Assembly: GCA_029204225.1 (NCBI GenBank)
Contig: CM055106.1
Location: 17,120,149 to 17,184,148 of the forward strand
DNA from: Diphasiastrum complanatum
Taxonomy: Eukaryota; Streptophyta; Lycopodiopsida; Lycopodiales; Lycopodiaceae
Direction: 5' to 3'
Length of the DNA stretch: 64,000 nt
The notes beneath the pieces were generated by a model that saw only the letters and a program-made list of their open reading frames with translations, had not been told where the DNA came from and did not search any database. This document shows positions 10,774 through 20,908 of this stretch, piece after piece. A program made the translations under genes and the position numbers. How positions within the stretch are numbered: the first letter of the stretch is position 1; each line of letters begins with the position of its first letter.

Positions 10774-10778
10774 CCTCT
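10774..10778. repeat. TSD of copia A1, left
   Basis: cctct, matching 17199-17203. CACTA remnant A at about 1704 shows the uninterrupted empty site (gagcctcttccatcc). Confidence 0.95.
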
Positions 10779-11433
10779 TGTGAAAAATACAGATCCTAAG
10801 TGGATCTAAACTCCAAGATCATTGGCTTGAATGCTTGCACTCCAAACTACATAAGCTAGGAATTGGCAACACATTCTATGCTACCTAGAATGCAAAGAAC
10901 TTGATCAAAAAGCATTTATCACAAATGGAAACTTCCATAAACATCAAGTGCATCCCAAAATAGCATTATACAGTCCATAATACATCAGCCTACCACTTTT
11001 GGAAAGCACCTAAGATCATACACAATAGCTTGAAGACAATACACACAACAATGCTCTCAATGGAGGAAGAAACAATGACAATGATCTATTGATCTCAATG
11101 AAGCATACAAAAGGTTTCTCCAACCTGTTCTCCACGACTTCCCTACTATTTATGGATGAGGAAGATGACTCTCTCTCCTCTCTCTAGAAGGTACTTGACC
11201 CTAGATATTCCCTATATAGGAAAAATAGCTAAAAATGGCTTATATGACCAAAATACATCAAAATGGTCTCATTTTGAAGGGTATGAAGTTTGACACTTCA
11301 TCATACTGAAAAAATACAGTAAATAAAAACATTGTGGCCTGGTTCACACGTGTGAAACTCCAGAACCAAAACTATTTACAATTTTAGCCAATTTAGGCCT
11401 CAAACTAGCTAGGAAATGTTGACAATTTTCACA
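10779..11433 (-). repeat. Copia A1 3' LTR
   Basis: 655 bp, plus-strand ends TGTGAAAAATAC and GACAATTTTCACA. It carries the perfect 14-bp palindrome TTCACACGTGTGAA at 11343-11356 and a short (CT)-rich tract near 11170-11190. Its terminal TGTGA supplies the stop codon of the polyprotein. Confidence 0.96.
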
Positions 11434-14400
11434 CTCCCTCTTCAACATTGGATGCTAGTTTCAACATAGTCTTTGAGCACATTCCAAGATTAGATCTATG
11501 CATTAAATATAGGTCCTTTCCCAATGGTTTGGTGAAGATATCAGCCACACACTCCTTTGAAGAGACATGTTGAAGCTCCACCTCTTTGGCAATGACTTGA
11601 TCTCTCACAAAATGGTGAGCAATCTCAATGTGCTTGCTCCTTGCATGAAAAACAGGATTGCTTGCCAAGCTTTGGGCTGAAAGGTTATCACAAAGTATGA
11701 TTGGAGTCTTCTCTGGTTCCAGCAAGTGAAGATCCAATAACATCCTCTTGATCCAAAGAATCTCCTTGGTGCATGTTGTTAATGCCTTGTACTCGGCTTC
11801 GGTGGAAGATAGAGAGATAGTTGGTTGCTTCTTTGATAGCCATGAGACCACTCCATCTCCAAGATAGATTGCAAAGGCACTTGTTGACTTCCTATCCATT
11901 TGATCACCTGCAAAATCTGAATCTGAAAATCCACAAAGGTTAGGTGTAGTACCTCCATACAAGATGCCAAAATCTCTAGATCCCGAGATGTATCTAAGTA
12001 CTCTCTTTCCTAGCTTCCAATGAGCCTCACTAGGATCTTGCATAAATTGACTTAGTTTACCAACCACAAAGCCTAGATCAGGTCTTGTGATGGTTAACCA
12101 TATAAGAGATCCTATTAGCTTTCTATAGAGAGTAATGTCCTTGAACGATCTTTCATTACTTCTTGTAGTTAGCTTTACATTTGATTCCATAGGAGTAGAA
12201 ACAACTTTACAATCTTCCATATGAAACCTTTTTAGAATAGAGTTAACATACTTTTCTTGACATATGAATGTAGATTTAGAAGTTCTAATAATCTCTATTC
12301 CTAAGATATAATGAAGTTTACCAAGATCTTGAATTTCAAACTCTCTTTTGAGTGCCATCTTGATTTCATCTATATCTAGATTGTTACCACCACTTAAGAT
12401 AATGTCATCAACATAGATCAAAAGTAAAGTGATATCATTTTCATTCAATCTAAAGTAGAGAGAATGATCATACTCACTCATAACAAAGTTTTGAGAAAGT
12501 AAGAAGGAATTGAGCTTAGCATACCAACTCCTTGGTGCTTGCTTTAGCCCATACAAACTCTTTTGGAGATAGCACACATGATTAGGCTCATCATGTGAAA
12601 CATAGCCCTCGGGTTGCTCCATGTAAATATCTTCTTCAAGATCACCATTCAAGAAGGCATTAGTAACATCCATTTGCCACATATCCCAATCATAAAGAGT
12701 TGCAAGAGAGATTAGGATTCGAATAGTTACCATCTTTGCCACGGGTGCAAAGGTCTCATCATAGTCAATACCATATTCTTGAGCATACCCCTTTGCCACC
12801 AACCTTGCCTTGTACTTGTTGATTGATCCATCTTGATTTGTCTTGATCTTGAAGATCCACTTACAACCAATTGCCTTCTTGTCCTTTGGAAGCTTTACCA
12901 ACCTCCATGTGTTGCTTTTGATGAGTGCTTGATGCTCATGATCCATGGCTTGGATCCATTCCTTCTTTTGAATTGCTTCACCTACACAAGTTGGTTCATC
13001 AAAAGAGGTAAGAAAAGCAAGCTTAGAGTTGTCCACCACTTGCTTTCCTTTTTCATCATAGGTTAGCCTTGATGGCTTAGCCCTTTGCCTTTGAGTCTTC
13101 CTTGAAGTTTGCTTTGGAGTGGCATCTCCATCTTCATCCAAGACATCTTGCACATCATGATGATTAGTAGGCACATCAACATCAACATCAACAACATTGG
13201 AAACATTCTCTTCATGAAAGATGACATCCCTACTTATGACAACTTTCTTTGTAGAAGGAATGTACACTTTGTAAGCCTTGCTTACTTCACTATAGCCAAC
13301 AAACACACCCTTCTTTGATGAAGGATCTTCTTTAGTTCTATCATCAAGTGTGATATTGACAAAACATGTACATCCAAAGATCCTACAATGCTTGACACTC
13401 GGCCTTCTACCATAAAGAACCTCATGAGGAGTTTTACCATCCAAGGAAGCACTTGTCCATCTATTACATAGATAGTTAGCACATGCTAAAGCTTCCCCCC
13501 AAAAAGACTCAGCAAGATTAGCATGTAGTCTCATTGCCTTGGCACATTCACAAAGGGTTCTATTCTTCCTCTCGGCCACTCCATTCTGTTGTGGAGTCCT
13601 AGGACTAGACATCTCCCTCTTAATCCCATGTGCTATACAAAAGTCTTTGAACCTATTTGAGGTGTATTCCCCTCCATTATCAGATCTTAAGCATTTGATC
13701 TTTGTATTGAATTGGTTTTCCATTTCATTCTTGAACTTGACAAATGCAGCAAACACTTCATCCTTACTTTTAAGAAGATAGATCCAAGTATACCTACTAA
13801 AGTCATCAATGAAAGTTGCATACATCTTTGCCCCACCATTGCTAGTTGTACTAGAAGAATGAATATCAGAATGCACAAGTTGAAAAGCTTCTTTAGATCT
13901 AGAAGTAGATCTAGAATAAGCAAGTCTATGAGATTTGGACAAGGCACAATGTTCACAAACACTATTGTTTGCAACAAGACTTTTAGGGAGACCAAGAACA
14001 AGCTCTTTCTTTGCCATTACCTCCAAAGATTTGAAGTTGGGATGGCCCAACCTCTTGTGCCAAACTTCTTGGTTTGTCAATTGCTCCCTAGCCATACATC
14101 CTTCATGATTAGAGATCACACATGCATCAAGCTTGAAAAGTTTACCATGCCTCCTACCTTGAGCAATCAAGGATCCACATTTACTTATCAAACATGCATC
14201 TCCAATGAACTCCACATCAAGTCCTTTGTCAATCATTTGACTTACACTAAGCAAATTCTTAGTGATTGAAGGAATGTACAAAACATTTTCAAGATTTGCT
14301 TTCCTATTTGTTGAAAGGGAAATAGGAATAGTGCCTATGCCTTTGATGTCACATTGACCATCATTTGCAGTGTAGATGATGTTACCTTCTCCCTCATAAG

Positions 14401-14560
14401 ACAATAAGGATGTAAAGTATTCCTTATGTCTTGTCATGTGAGATGAGGCTCCACTATCAATCCACCAAGGATCATTATCATCTATGTTGGCTAACAAACT
14501 TGAAGTCATAACAAGTGATTCACATGTGTTATGTTCTTCCTCATCTATTGTAAGATTTCC
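11429..14560 (-). pseudogene. Copia A1 pol (protease-integrase-RT-RNase H)
   Basis: In-frame continuation of gag after the nonsense codon at 14561-14563; the first Met after it opens 14509. Domains from that Met are protease WWIDSGASSHMT (about residue 15), pre-integrase VWHKRLGHPNF, and integrase with HSDIHSS, LRSDNGGEYTSNRF and QQNGVAERKNR. RT follows with GCKWIFKIKTNQDGSINKYK, YDETFAPVAKMVTIR, MDVTNAFLNGDLEEDIYM and IYVDDIILSGG. RNase H follows with SDSDFAGDQMDRKS and LSSTEAEYKAL, and the end is CVADIFTKPLGKD. All catalytic motifs are intact. With a stop between gag and pol, pol could be made only by readthrough or internal initiation. Confidence 0.95.
11434..11443 (-). promoter_or_regulatory. 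Copia A1 polypurine tract
   Basis: GAAGAGGGAG on the minus strand, immediately before the LTR; the expected plus-strand DNA primer. It also encodes the last codons of the polyprotein. Confidence 0.85.
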
Positions 14561-15382
14561 TTACCTCTCTCCTTGCTCTCTTTTCTTCTTATAACATTCA
14601 TTTGCAAAATGACCTTTTATCCCACAATAAAAGCACTTGAACTTTGACTTATTGTTCTTAGTAGAAGAGGAAGAGGAAGAGTGATCATCATGATCAAAGT
14701 TACCACCTTTGGACCATTTCCCTTTGCCTTTACCTTTGCCCTTGAATTTGCCTTTTGTGAAGAAAGCCTCTTCACCTCCACCTTGCAAGGATGCACCATC
14801 AAGCTTTGATTGCAACCTATGTTCTTCAGCCAATAAGATTTCTTGCAAGTCAACCACACTTGGCAAGACTCTTTGAATGGCAAAACTTTGCACAAGGTTA
14901 GCATGTTCATTTAGCAAACCATTCAACATAACTTGGACTATTTCACCATCTTTTATGTTCTCATCAATGCATGCTAAATCATCACTTAGGGACTTAACTC
15001 TCAAGATAAATGCATGAGCACTTTCACCCTCTCTTTTCCTACTAGAAAATATTTGTCTCCTTAGGGTCAATACCCTAGATGTGGACTTTGATTCAAAGAG
15101 CTTCTTTAAGGCATTCCATGCCTCACTTGCACTTTGACACTTTCCAACTTCCTTGAGAAGTTCATTTGTAACATTCATTTTAATGATATGAAGAGCCCTT
15201 TTGGCCTTCTTATCAAACCTTTGTTGCTCTTGAAGTGTGAGAGGTCTCTCTTCAATTTCTGCAACTATGTCCATGAGTTCATTCAACTCAAGTAAGGACT
15301 TCATCCTCACTTTCCAAGTAGAGTAGTTTGATGAACTCAACCTTTCACTAGACTCTAGCATGATCCCACCATTGGAAGCCAT
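14561..15382 (-). CDS. Copia A1 gag (truncated by nonsense)
   Basis: 273 codons from MASNGGIMLESSERLSSSNY to the stop TAA at 14561-14563. It has the W-K-V-R-M gag motif near residue 25, LHIIKMNVTNELLKEV near 70, a glycine/lysine stretch near 215-230 and a CCHC knuckle (CFYCGIKGHFANEC) near residue 250. In copia A2 the same codon is CAA (Gln) and the frame runs on into pol, so a single C-to-T change made this stop. Gag alone remains translatable. Confidence 0.93.
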   Translation of the reverse strand: MASNGGIMLESSERLSSSNYSTWKVRMKSLLELNELMDIVAEIEERPLTLQEQQRFDKKAKRALHIIKMNVTNELLKEVGKCQSASEAWNALKKLFESKSTSRVLTLRRQIFSSRKREGESAHAFILRVKSLSDDLACIDENIKDGEIVQVMLNGLLNEHANLVQSFAIQRVLPSVVDLQEILLAEEHRLQSKLDGASLQGGGEEAFFTKGKFKGKGKGKGKWSKGGNFDHDDHSSSSSSTKNNKSKFKCFYCGIKGHFANECYKKKREQGER

Positions 15383-16530
15383 GATTCTAATGTTTCTTCA
15401 ACTTTTAGGTTCTATCCTAAAGCACTTAGCACTCACTTTTCTCTCAACAAATGATAGATAAAGAGATCTATGAAGATTTAGGACCCTAAAACACTTCTAT
15501 CTTGAACCTAGATGGTTTCCAAGCATAGAAAGGAAGATTGAAACACATGCAACACTTTGCACACACTAAGAATGGATTACAAAATCAAACCAACCTGAAC
15601 ACACTCTTGCTTAAGCTCTCAAACTTTCCAGCAAGTGACCAAATCAAGTTATGGTGTGAAGAGTTACTTGCATTCTTAGAAAATACCCAAAACTAGGATG
15701 CCAAGATTACCTAGTAATGAACAAACTTGATCAACATATGATCAACACACTAAGATATTGATTCAACCTGTAAAACCACATGTAAACCACACTTCTAAAA
15801 GTTTATAAACTCCAGCAAGTGATAAATACAAGATTTAGAGGTGAATGAATGAGCACACTTAGTGAATCACAAGGACTAGCTTCACTATCTTGTCAAATCT
15901 TGGTGTTTAGATGTAGATCTAAGATCACTTCACATGAGAATGTTCCTCAACCTGTTAAGAACCTGAAAACACACTTGCATAATGGTTAACACCTTCCAGC
16001 AAATGCTCCAATCAAATTACATAAGGAGAGTTACTTACATGCTCAACAAAGTACACCAAAATTTATGCCAAAATTGATGACAATCTTTACAATATGCTCT
16101 TCACAATGGAGCTTACAATATGTTCACCCAAAAAAGGGGATCTTTCATCCAAATGGGAGCTTTGCTCAGCCTTTAGGAGAATTACAACTCACTCAAAAGA
16201 GCATTTGTCATCCACTTAAGGAGAAGTTTCATCCACTTAAGGAGAGTGTTCATCCAAGAATGGAGATTGTCAACAATAGGATTGAAAAGAACATTGTTAG
16301 TATTGAATATGCACAAGCCTCACAATCACAAATGATTAGGTGTTATGATCTGATCCAAAATAGTTTCTTTTCAGCCTCTGATCTTCAATAGACCTGATCC
16401 ACAAGTTCAACTCACAAAACAAAGGTTAGTAAGATTTGATCAACAAAGCAATGCAAAATCATGCTAGAACTTGATCAAACATCCAAATATCACCAAAAAT
16501 GGAATACTTACTGTAAATAGAAGCCAACCA
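15383..16530 (-). other. Copia A1 leader with internal repeats
   Basis: About 1.15 kb between PBS and gag, long for a copia leader. Three diverged repeats, each opening with aacctg followed by an acac-rich stretch and then ccagcaa(g/a)tg, start near 15594, 15768 and 15950, spaced about 175-180 bp. A shorter tandem motif (catccacttaaggaga) lies near 16210-16245. A 108-codon antisense frame (16065-16391, plus strand) crosses this region and is unchanged in copia A2. I do not recognise its product. Confidence 0.7.
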
Positions 16531-16542
16531 GCTCTGATACCA
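16531..16542 (-). promoter_or_regulatory. Copia A1 primer-binding site
   Basis: Minus strand TGGTATCAGAGC directly after the 5' LTR; initiator tRNA-Met type. Confidence 0.92.
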
Positions 16543-17198
16543 TGTGAAAAATACAGATCCTAAGTGGATCTAAACTCCAAGATCATTGGCTTGAATGCTT
16601 GCACTCCAAACTACATAAGCTAGGAATTGGCAACACATTCTATGCTACCTAGAATGCAAAGAACTTGATCAAAAAGCATTTATCACAAATGGAAACTTCC
16701 ATAAACATCAAGTGCGGCCCAAAATAGCATTATACAGTCCATAATACATCAGCCCTACCACTTTTGGAAAGCACCTAAGATCATACACAGTAGCTTGAAG
16801 ACAATACACACAACAATGCTCTCAATGGAGGAAGAAACAATGACAATGATCTATTGATCTCAATGAAGCATACAAAAGGTTTCTCCAACCTGTTCTCCAC
16901 GACTTCCCTACTATTTATGGATGAGGAAGATGACTCTCTCTCCTCTCTCTAGAAGGTACTTGACCCTAGATATTCCCTATATAGGAAAAATAGCTAAAAA
17001 TGGCTTATATGACCAAAATACATCAAAATGGTCTCATTTTGAAGGGTATGAAGTTTGACACTTCATCATACTGAAAAAATACAGTAAATAAAAACATTGT
17101 GGCCTGGTTCACACGTGTGAAACTCCAGAACCAAAACTATTTACAATTTTAGCCAATTTAGGCCTCAAACTAGCTAGGAAATGTTGACAATTTTCACA
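16543..17198 (-). repeat. Copia A1 5' LTR
   Basis: 656 bp, near-identical to 10779-11433. The palindrome TTCACACGTGTGAA is at 17107-17120. On the minus strand a TATA-like ctatataggg lies at about 16976-16985, a plausible promoter position. Confidence 0.96.
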
Positions 17199-17203
17199 CC
17201 TCT
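17199..17203. repeat. TSD of copia A1, right
   Basis: cctct, matching 10774-10778. Confidence 0.95.
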
Positions 17204-17277
17204 TCCATCCTATGTACTTTGCAGGATCTTCATTTTTTTTTTCTTTGAGAGTCCATCAACAATTTATTTCTTTGGGC

Positions 17278-17643
17278 TCAAGCTTCCATAATTTGCAAAG
17301 TTGTTACTTGGGCAGGAGGTGGCTTGTCTTCCACGTGTCCATCAAAAGCACTCTTCATTCTTCTAAAATGATGATTCATAGGCAAGAAACGCCTATGTCC
17401 ACAATACGTCATTTTGCCAAATGAGTGTGACCACCTTCCAAGAAAATTTGGTCCACATTCAGGACATCCAACATATCTCTTTGTTGAATGTCCAACAAGC
17501 AAACCATATGCTGGAAGATTGTGAATGGTCCACAAAAGAATGCCTCTCAATGTTAATTTTTTTTTTGATGGATCTTCTACTGTTACATCATAAGCAGAGA
17601 CACCATTCCAAAGTTGTCGTAATTTATCAGTGATAACCTGCAA
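17278..17643 (-). pseudogene. TNP2 transposase core (copy B)
   Basis: 121 codons, about nine in ten residues the same as 1777-2142. Motifs: ITDKLRQLWNGVSAYD, LLWTIHNLPAYGLLVGHS, GCPEC, YCGHRRFLPMNHHFRR. Here the LPAY motif keeps the Pro usual in TNP2 proteins, whereas copy A has Leu, so copy B is closer to the ancestor at that site. Confidence 0.9.
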
Positions 17644-17699
17644 AAAAAAAAATTTCGTACTGTTATTCGCTAGTAGACAAAGTTTGATGTTTCAAAGAT

Positions 17700-18141
17700 T
17701 AAATAAGAAAAATATCTTGTAGTTGATTTGAACGGTCTATGATAACTACAACCTCAAGATAGACATCAATGTTTTTAGGCTTCACTTGTTTTGGTCAAGG
17801 AATGAGCATATTTAGCATCACAAAGAAATGTTTAGTTGCGATCCAAGGTGGCAAATTGTAGTTCACTATCAAAATTGGCCATGTGCTCCAACGACTACTC
17901 AAATTTCCAAATGGATTAAATCCATCGATAGTCAATGCCAAATGCACATTTCAGGGCTTTGTAGCAAACTCTGGCCACTTTGATTAACATGCTCCCAAGC
18001 AAGACAATCTACTAGGTGGTGCCACAAACCATCCTCACTTTTTTCCTTTGTATGCCACCTCATGTTGGTGGAAATCATGGGACATCTGCAACCATAATTT
18101 GATAAGTATTTTTCATGCATGATACAAACTTCTACAAACAT
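17700..18141 (-). pseudogene. TNP2 transposase, block between N-terminus and core
   Basis: The frame 18141-17932 reads STNMRWHTKEKSEDGLWHHL and DCLAWEHVNQS, matching the M-R-W-H...D-G-x-x-x-H-P-x-D-x-x-A-W TNP2 block. Downstream 17930-17700 encodes, in shifting frames with stops, the equivalents of the N-P-F-G-N...W-P and N-I-D-V-Y-L motifs. Broken but colinear with the family. Confidence 0.75.
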
Positions 18142-18195
18142 TTTTAATGTATGAATATTTGGTCACAACATAAGAAACATAGAAATCAAAGAACA

Positions 18196-18873
18196 TTATA
18201 AGTACCTGTAAAATCGTTGAAGACGTGGTATGATGGAAAAATGCCTTAATACTTTTTGTGGCACTTTGGATTGTGGTTTTCTCCAACGACTTTCTTTGCA
18301 AATGGGACAACTATTCAAACTTTCATATTCTCCATGATATAATATGCAATCATTCACACATGCATGGATAGTGTGGTAACCTAGACCAATGTCCTTGATC
18401 ACCTTCTTTGCCTCATAGGTGGAACATGGAAGTTCATTACTTTCAGGGAATAGATGTTCATGAAGCAAGGTCAATAGCTCATCAAAACTTGTTTGCGACC
18501 ATCCATGGACCACCTTTAGATTATATAGACACAATATAGAAAATAATGTGCTTCTTTTGCATCCTTCAAACAATGGCTTCTTTGCATCTTCCATTAGAGA
18601 AGAAAATTTTATGGCATCAACACCTTCACTTCCTTCTATCTTATCGCTTGTAGCTTGATTCCCATATTCATTGTCCTCATTAATATTGCATGAATCCTCA
18701 CCAATATGATTTTCACATTCCAATGAGACTTTGTCTATTGTCTCAAATAAATTTTGAACCATATTTGTGAGATCAATGTTTAGATCAAACTCAAAAACAT
18801 GTATTGTTGGCTCTTTCACTTCATTCTCTTTAAGCTTTAAAGAACTTTGAAATATATTAAAAACCGTGACCAC
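18196..18873 (-). pseudogene. TNP2 transposase N-terminal domain
   Basis: 225 codons. The last 130 are typical TNP2: KPLFEGCKRSTLFSILCLYN, HGWSQTSFDELLTLL, LFPESNELPCSTYEAKKVIK, GLGYHTIHACVNDCILYHGE, CPICKESRW and VLRHFSIIPRLQRFY. The first ~90 residues are acidic and family-specific. The frame is uninterrupted across this domain, the longest intact piece of CACTA coding here. The start Met at 18873 is only the first in frame and is unproven. Confidence 0.9.
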
Positions 18874-18900
18874 AACATTATTGTTTGCATGAAATTGAAA

Positions 18901-19524
<624 letters not shown>

Positions 19525-19778
19525 GTTGAAAATAATACAAAAATGCCTTAAAATATTTTGTACTAATAAATGATTCTGAAATTGAAGGTTCTTTTAGAAA
19601 AAAATGTCATGTTAATGAATATCATCATGAGAGAGAGAGATAGCTTAAAATTTTTCAAATAAACACCAACATGCAATTTAAAAACACAAAGACACACATG
19701 CACACACATAGCACTTGCCATGTAGTTTGCATCATAATGACATGATATGATGGTAATCACCACAGCCATTGGAAATAG

Positions 19779-20438
19779 CTATATTGTTAACAATTCGTCA
19801 AATGGATACTTTGCAAATATCTCACTCCCTGCTTCTATGTCCTTGGTGGCAATTGTTGCTACAAACCCATAGTCATGTGGATTTGTACAATTTTGAGATC
19901 TCCAAGGTTTGAGAAATGGAACATATTCCCACTTGACGTTTGTCAAGGCCTTATTGAAAATTGAGCTATTAATGTAACCTGCTACATTTCCCTCTTCCAC
20001 ATCTCCCATGATTATTCGAATCTCACTTTCAGGAACACCTCGCATATCATTTTCAACTAGGGCATAAGTTTTCATTCTCGGATAAAAGGCACATAATTGT
20101 TTCCAATGTTGAAGTTTATATCGAGGTCCACCATAAGGAAACAATATATCATCTTTATGTAGATTTTCTAGCACAAACAAGCCCTCACCAGCAATGTCAT
20201 TTATTCCAGATATTTTTACTATATATGTTTTTTCATAGTACTCAAATGTTATATCCATGGGAATTGGCAATTCGTTTTTCCAAAGTCCATTGGAAGTAGG
20301 ATCAAAATCAATAATTCTCCGTCTTTCCAAAGAAGGAGAAATATTTGGATGCACATATTGATCTGACAATTCCTTGACATTGTTTTTTATCTTTTGAAGA
20401 TAAGCGGACGACATTTGATCAAAAGTCTCCCATGTTAT
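19779..20438 (-). CDS. SET-domain protein, main exon
   Basis: Encodes about 219 residues to a TAG-proximal end at 19779 (211 from the first Met at 20414). SET-domain features are G-x-x-x-I-A-G-E-G-L-F-V near the middle, I-L-F-P-Y-G-G, then G-Y-I-N-S-S-I-F-N where SET proteins have R-F-I-N-H-S/N-H, and the closing I-A-T-K-D-I-E-A-G-S-E-I-F-A-K-Y. SET proteins are S-adenosylmethionine-dependent lysine methyltransferases. The NHS-type motif is altered here (INSS), so activity is doubtful. A splice acceptor (ttcag) abuts 20438. It lies between CACTA transposase parts on the same strand, so it may be transposon cargo rather than a host gene. Confidence 0.7.
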   Translation of the reverse strand: MTWETFDQMSSAYLQKIKNNVKELSDQYVHPNISPSLERRRIIDFDPTSNGLWKNELPIPMDITFEYYEKTYIVKISGINDIAGEGLFVLENLHKDDILFPYGGPRYKLQHWKQLCAFYPRMKTYALVENDMRGVPESEIRIIMGDVEEGNVAGYINSSIFNKALTNVKWEYVPFLKPWRSQNCTNPHDYGFVATIATKDIEAGSEIFAKYPFDELLTI

Positions 20439-20571
20439 CTGAAAGGTGTTATGTACAAAGCTTAGGCAATAATAAAATATTATTCATAATTTGTAAACTA
20501 GAAAGTGTTTAAAAGCGCATTAAATATGTCTTTCTGTGAAACATTTTATGTATATTTTCTATGTGCTTTAC

Positions 20572-20592
20572 CTTTTTTCCTTCTCCATTCAT
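20572..20592 (-). CDS. Possible first exon of the SET-domain gene
   Basis: ATG at 20592 opens seven codons ending AAAAAG before a GTAAAG donor (intron 20571-20439, 133 bp). Splicing to the acceptor at 20439-20440 keeps the SET frame (phase 0). The same DNA in another frame reads transposase-associated sequence, so this exon is a hypothesis. Confidence 0.35.
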
Positions 20593-20745
20593 GGATCGAG
20601 AAAGGGCTCTGGTCCATTTAAGATCAAGTGTCACTCAACCTCGTCTAAAATCTTCATACGACATCCCAAACAATCATGACAAGGACAAGGCACATATTTT
20701 ATACCACGTGTTGTAGCTTGATGGCGAATCTTGCTGGCTTCAATC
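20593..20745 (-). pseudogene. Transposase-associated domain-like fragment
   Basis: One minus-strand frame reads V-P-C-P-C-H-D-C-L-G-C followed by ILDEVE, a stop, then HLILNGPEPF. The C-P-C-x-x-C...V-x-x-H-L-x-x-x-G pattern is that of the zinc-binding Transposase-associated domain found at the N-terminus of CACTA TNP2 proteins. One in-frame TGA breaks it. It lies upstream of the SET frame and the TNP2 core on the same strand, which is the expected side for this domain. Confidence 0.5.
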
Positions 20746-20908
20746 CCTATAAATCCCACTTTTGATACAAAGTAGTGGAGATTAAATTGACACCGGATCC
20801 TCCATCTACCATTGTTGCCTTATCCTTGAATCTCTTGTATTTGATTGGCAGGGTGATGTTGTGTTCCTCACTTTCCCATGGTGCCTCGATGTGGAGGACG
20901 TTACTAGT
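20746..20908 (-). pseudogene. Gypsy-type aspartic protease, downstream half
   Basis: Reads WESEEHNITLPIKYKRFKDK and then MVDGGSGVNLIS, the D-G-G-S-G-V-N form of the retroviral-type protease active site in plant Ty3/gypsy-like elements. A TAG follows LYQKWDL at about 20747. The upstream half lies at 26899-27132. The reading frame is continuous across copia B1 if one TSD is discounted. Confidence 0.75.
20904..20908. repeat. TSD of copia B1, left
   Basis: ctagt, matching 26894-26898. Confidence 0.95.

Larger units (their letters stand above)
9614..10778 (-). mobile_element. CACTA remnant B, C-terminal part
   Basis: Left-hand segment of a second CACTA copy on the minus strand, continuing at 17199 beyond copia A1. 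It holds the start of the DUF4218 region (10611-10096) fused by deletion to the extreme C-terminus of TNP2 (about 10110-9773). The left edge at about 9614 is where copia B2 homology ends. 9614-9772 shows no coding and is probably 3' untranslated CACTA sequence. Confidence 0.85.
10779..17198 (-). mobile_element. Copia A1, complete LTR retrotransposon
   Basis: 6420-bp minus-strand element with two ~655-bp LTRs, a 5-bp TSD, PBS, polypurine tract and a gag-pol frame of about 1317 codons broken by one nonsense codon. By eye the LTRs differ at about three substitutions and one indel, so insertion is recent. It sits in CACTA remnant B. Copia A2 (38955-44783) is a second close copy in the opposite orientation. 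Confidence 0.97.
17204..18900 (-). mobile_element. CACTA remnant B, N-terminal and core part
   Basis: Continuation of remnant B on the right of copia A1. On the minus strand it carries, in order, the TNP2 N-terminal region (18873-18196), the following block (18141-about 17800) and the core (17643-17278). Sequence 17645-17790 matches remnant A 2150-2297 closely, then continues where remnant A is cut by copia C1. Stops and frameshifts between blocks show it is inactive. Confidence 0.9.

Noticed and set aside
13712-14269. 185-codon plus-strand frame opposite copia A1 integrase, also in A2 (42452-41895)
   Set aside because: Antisense shadow of pol; conserved only because the copies are recent.
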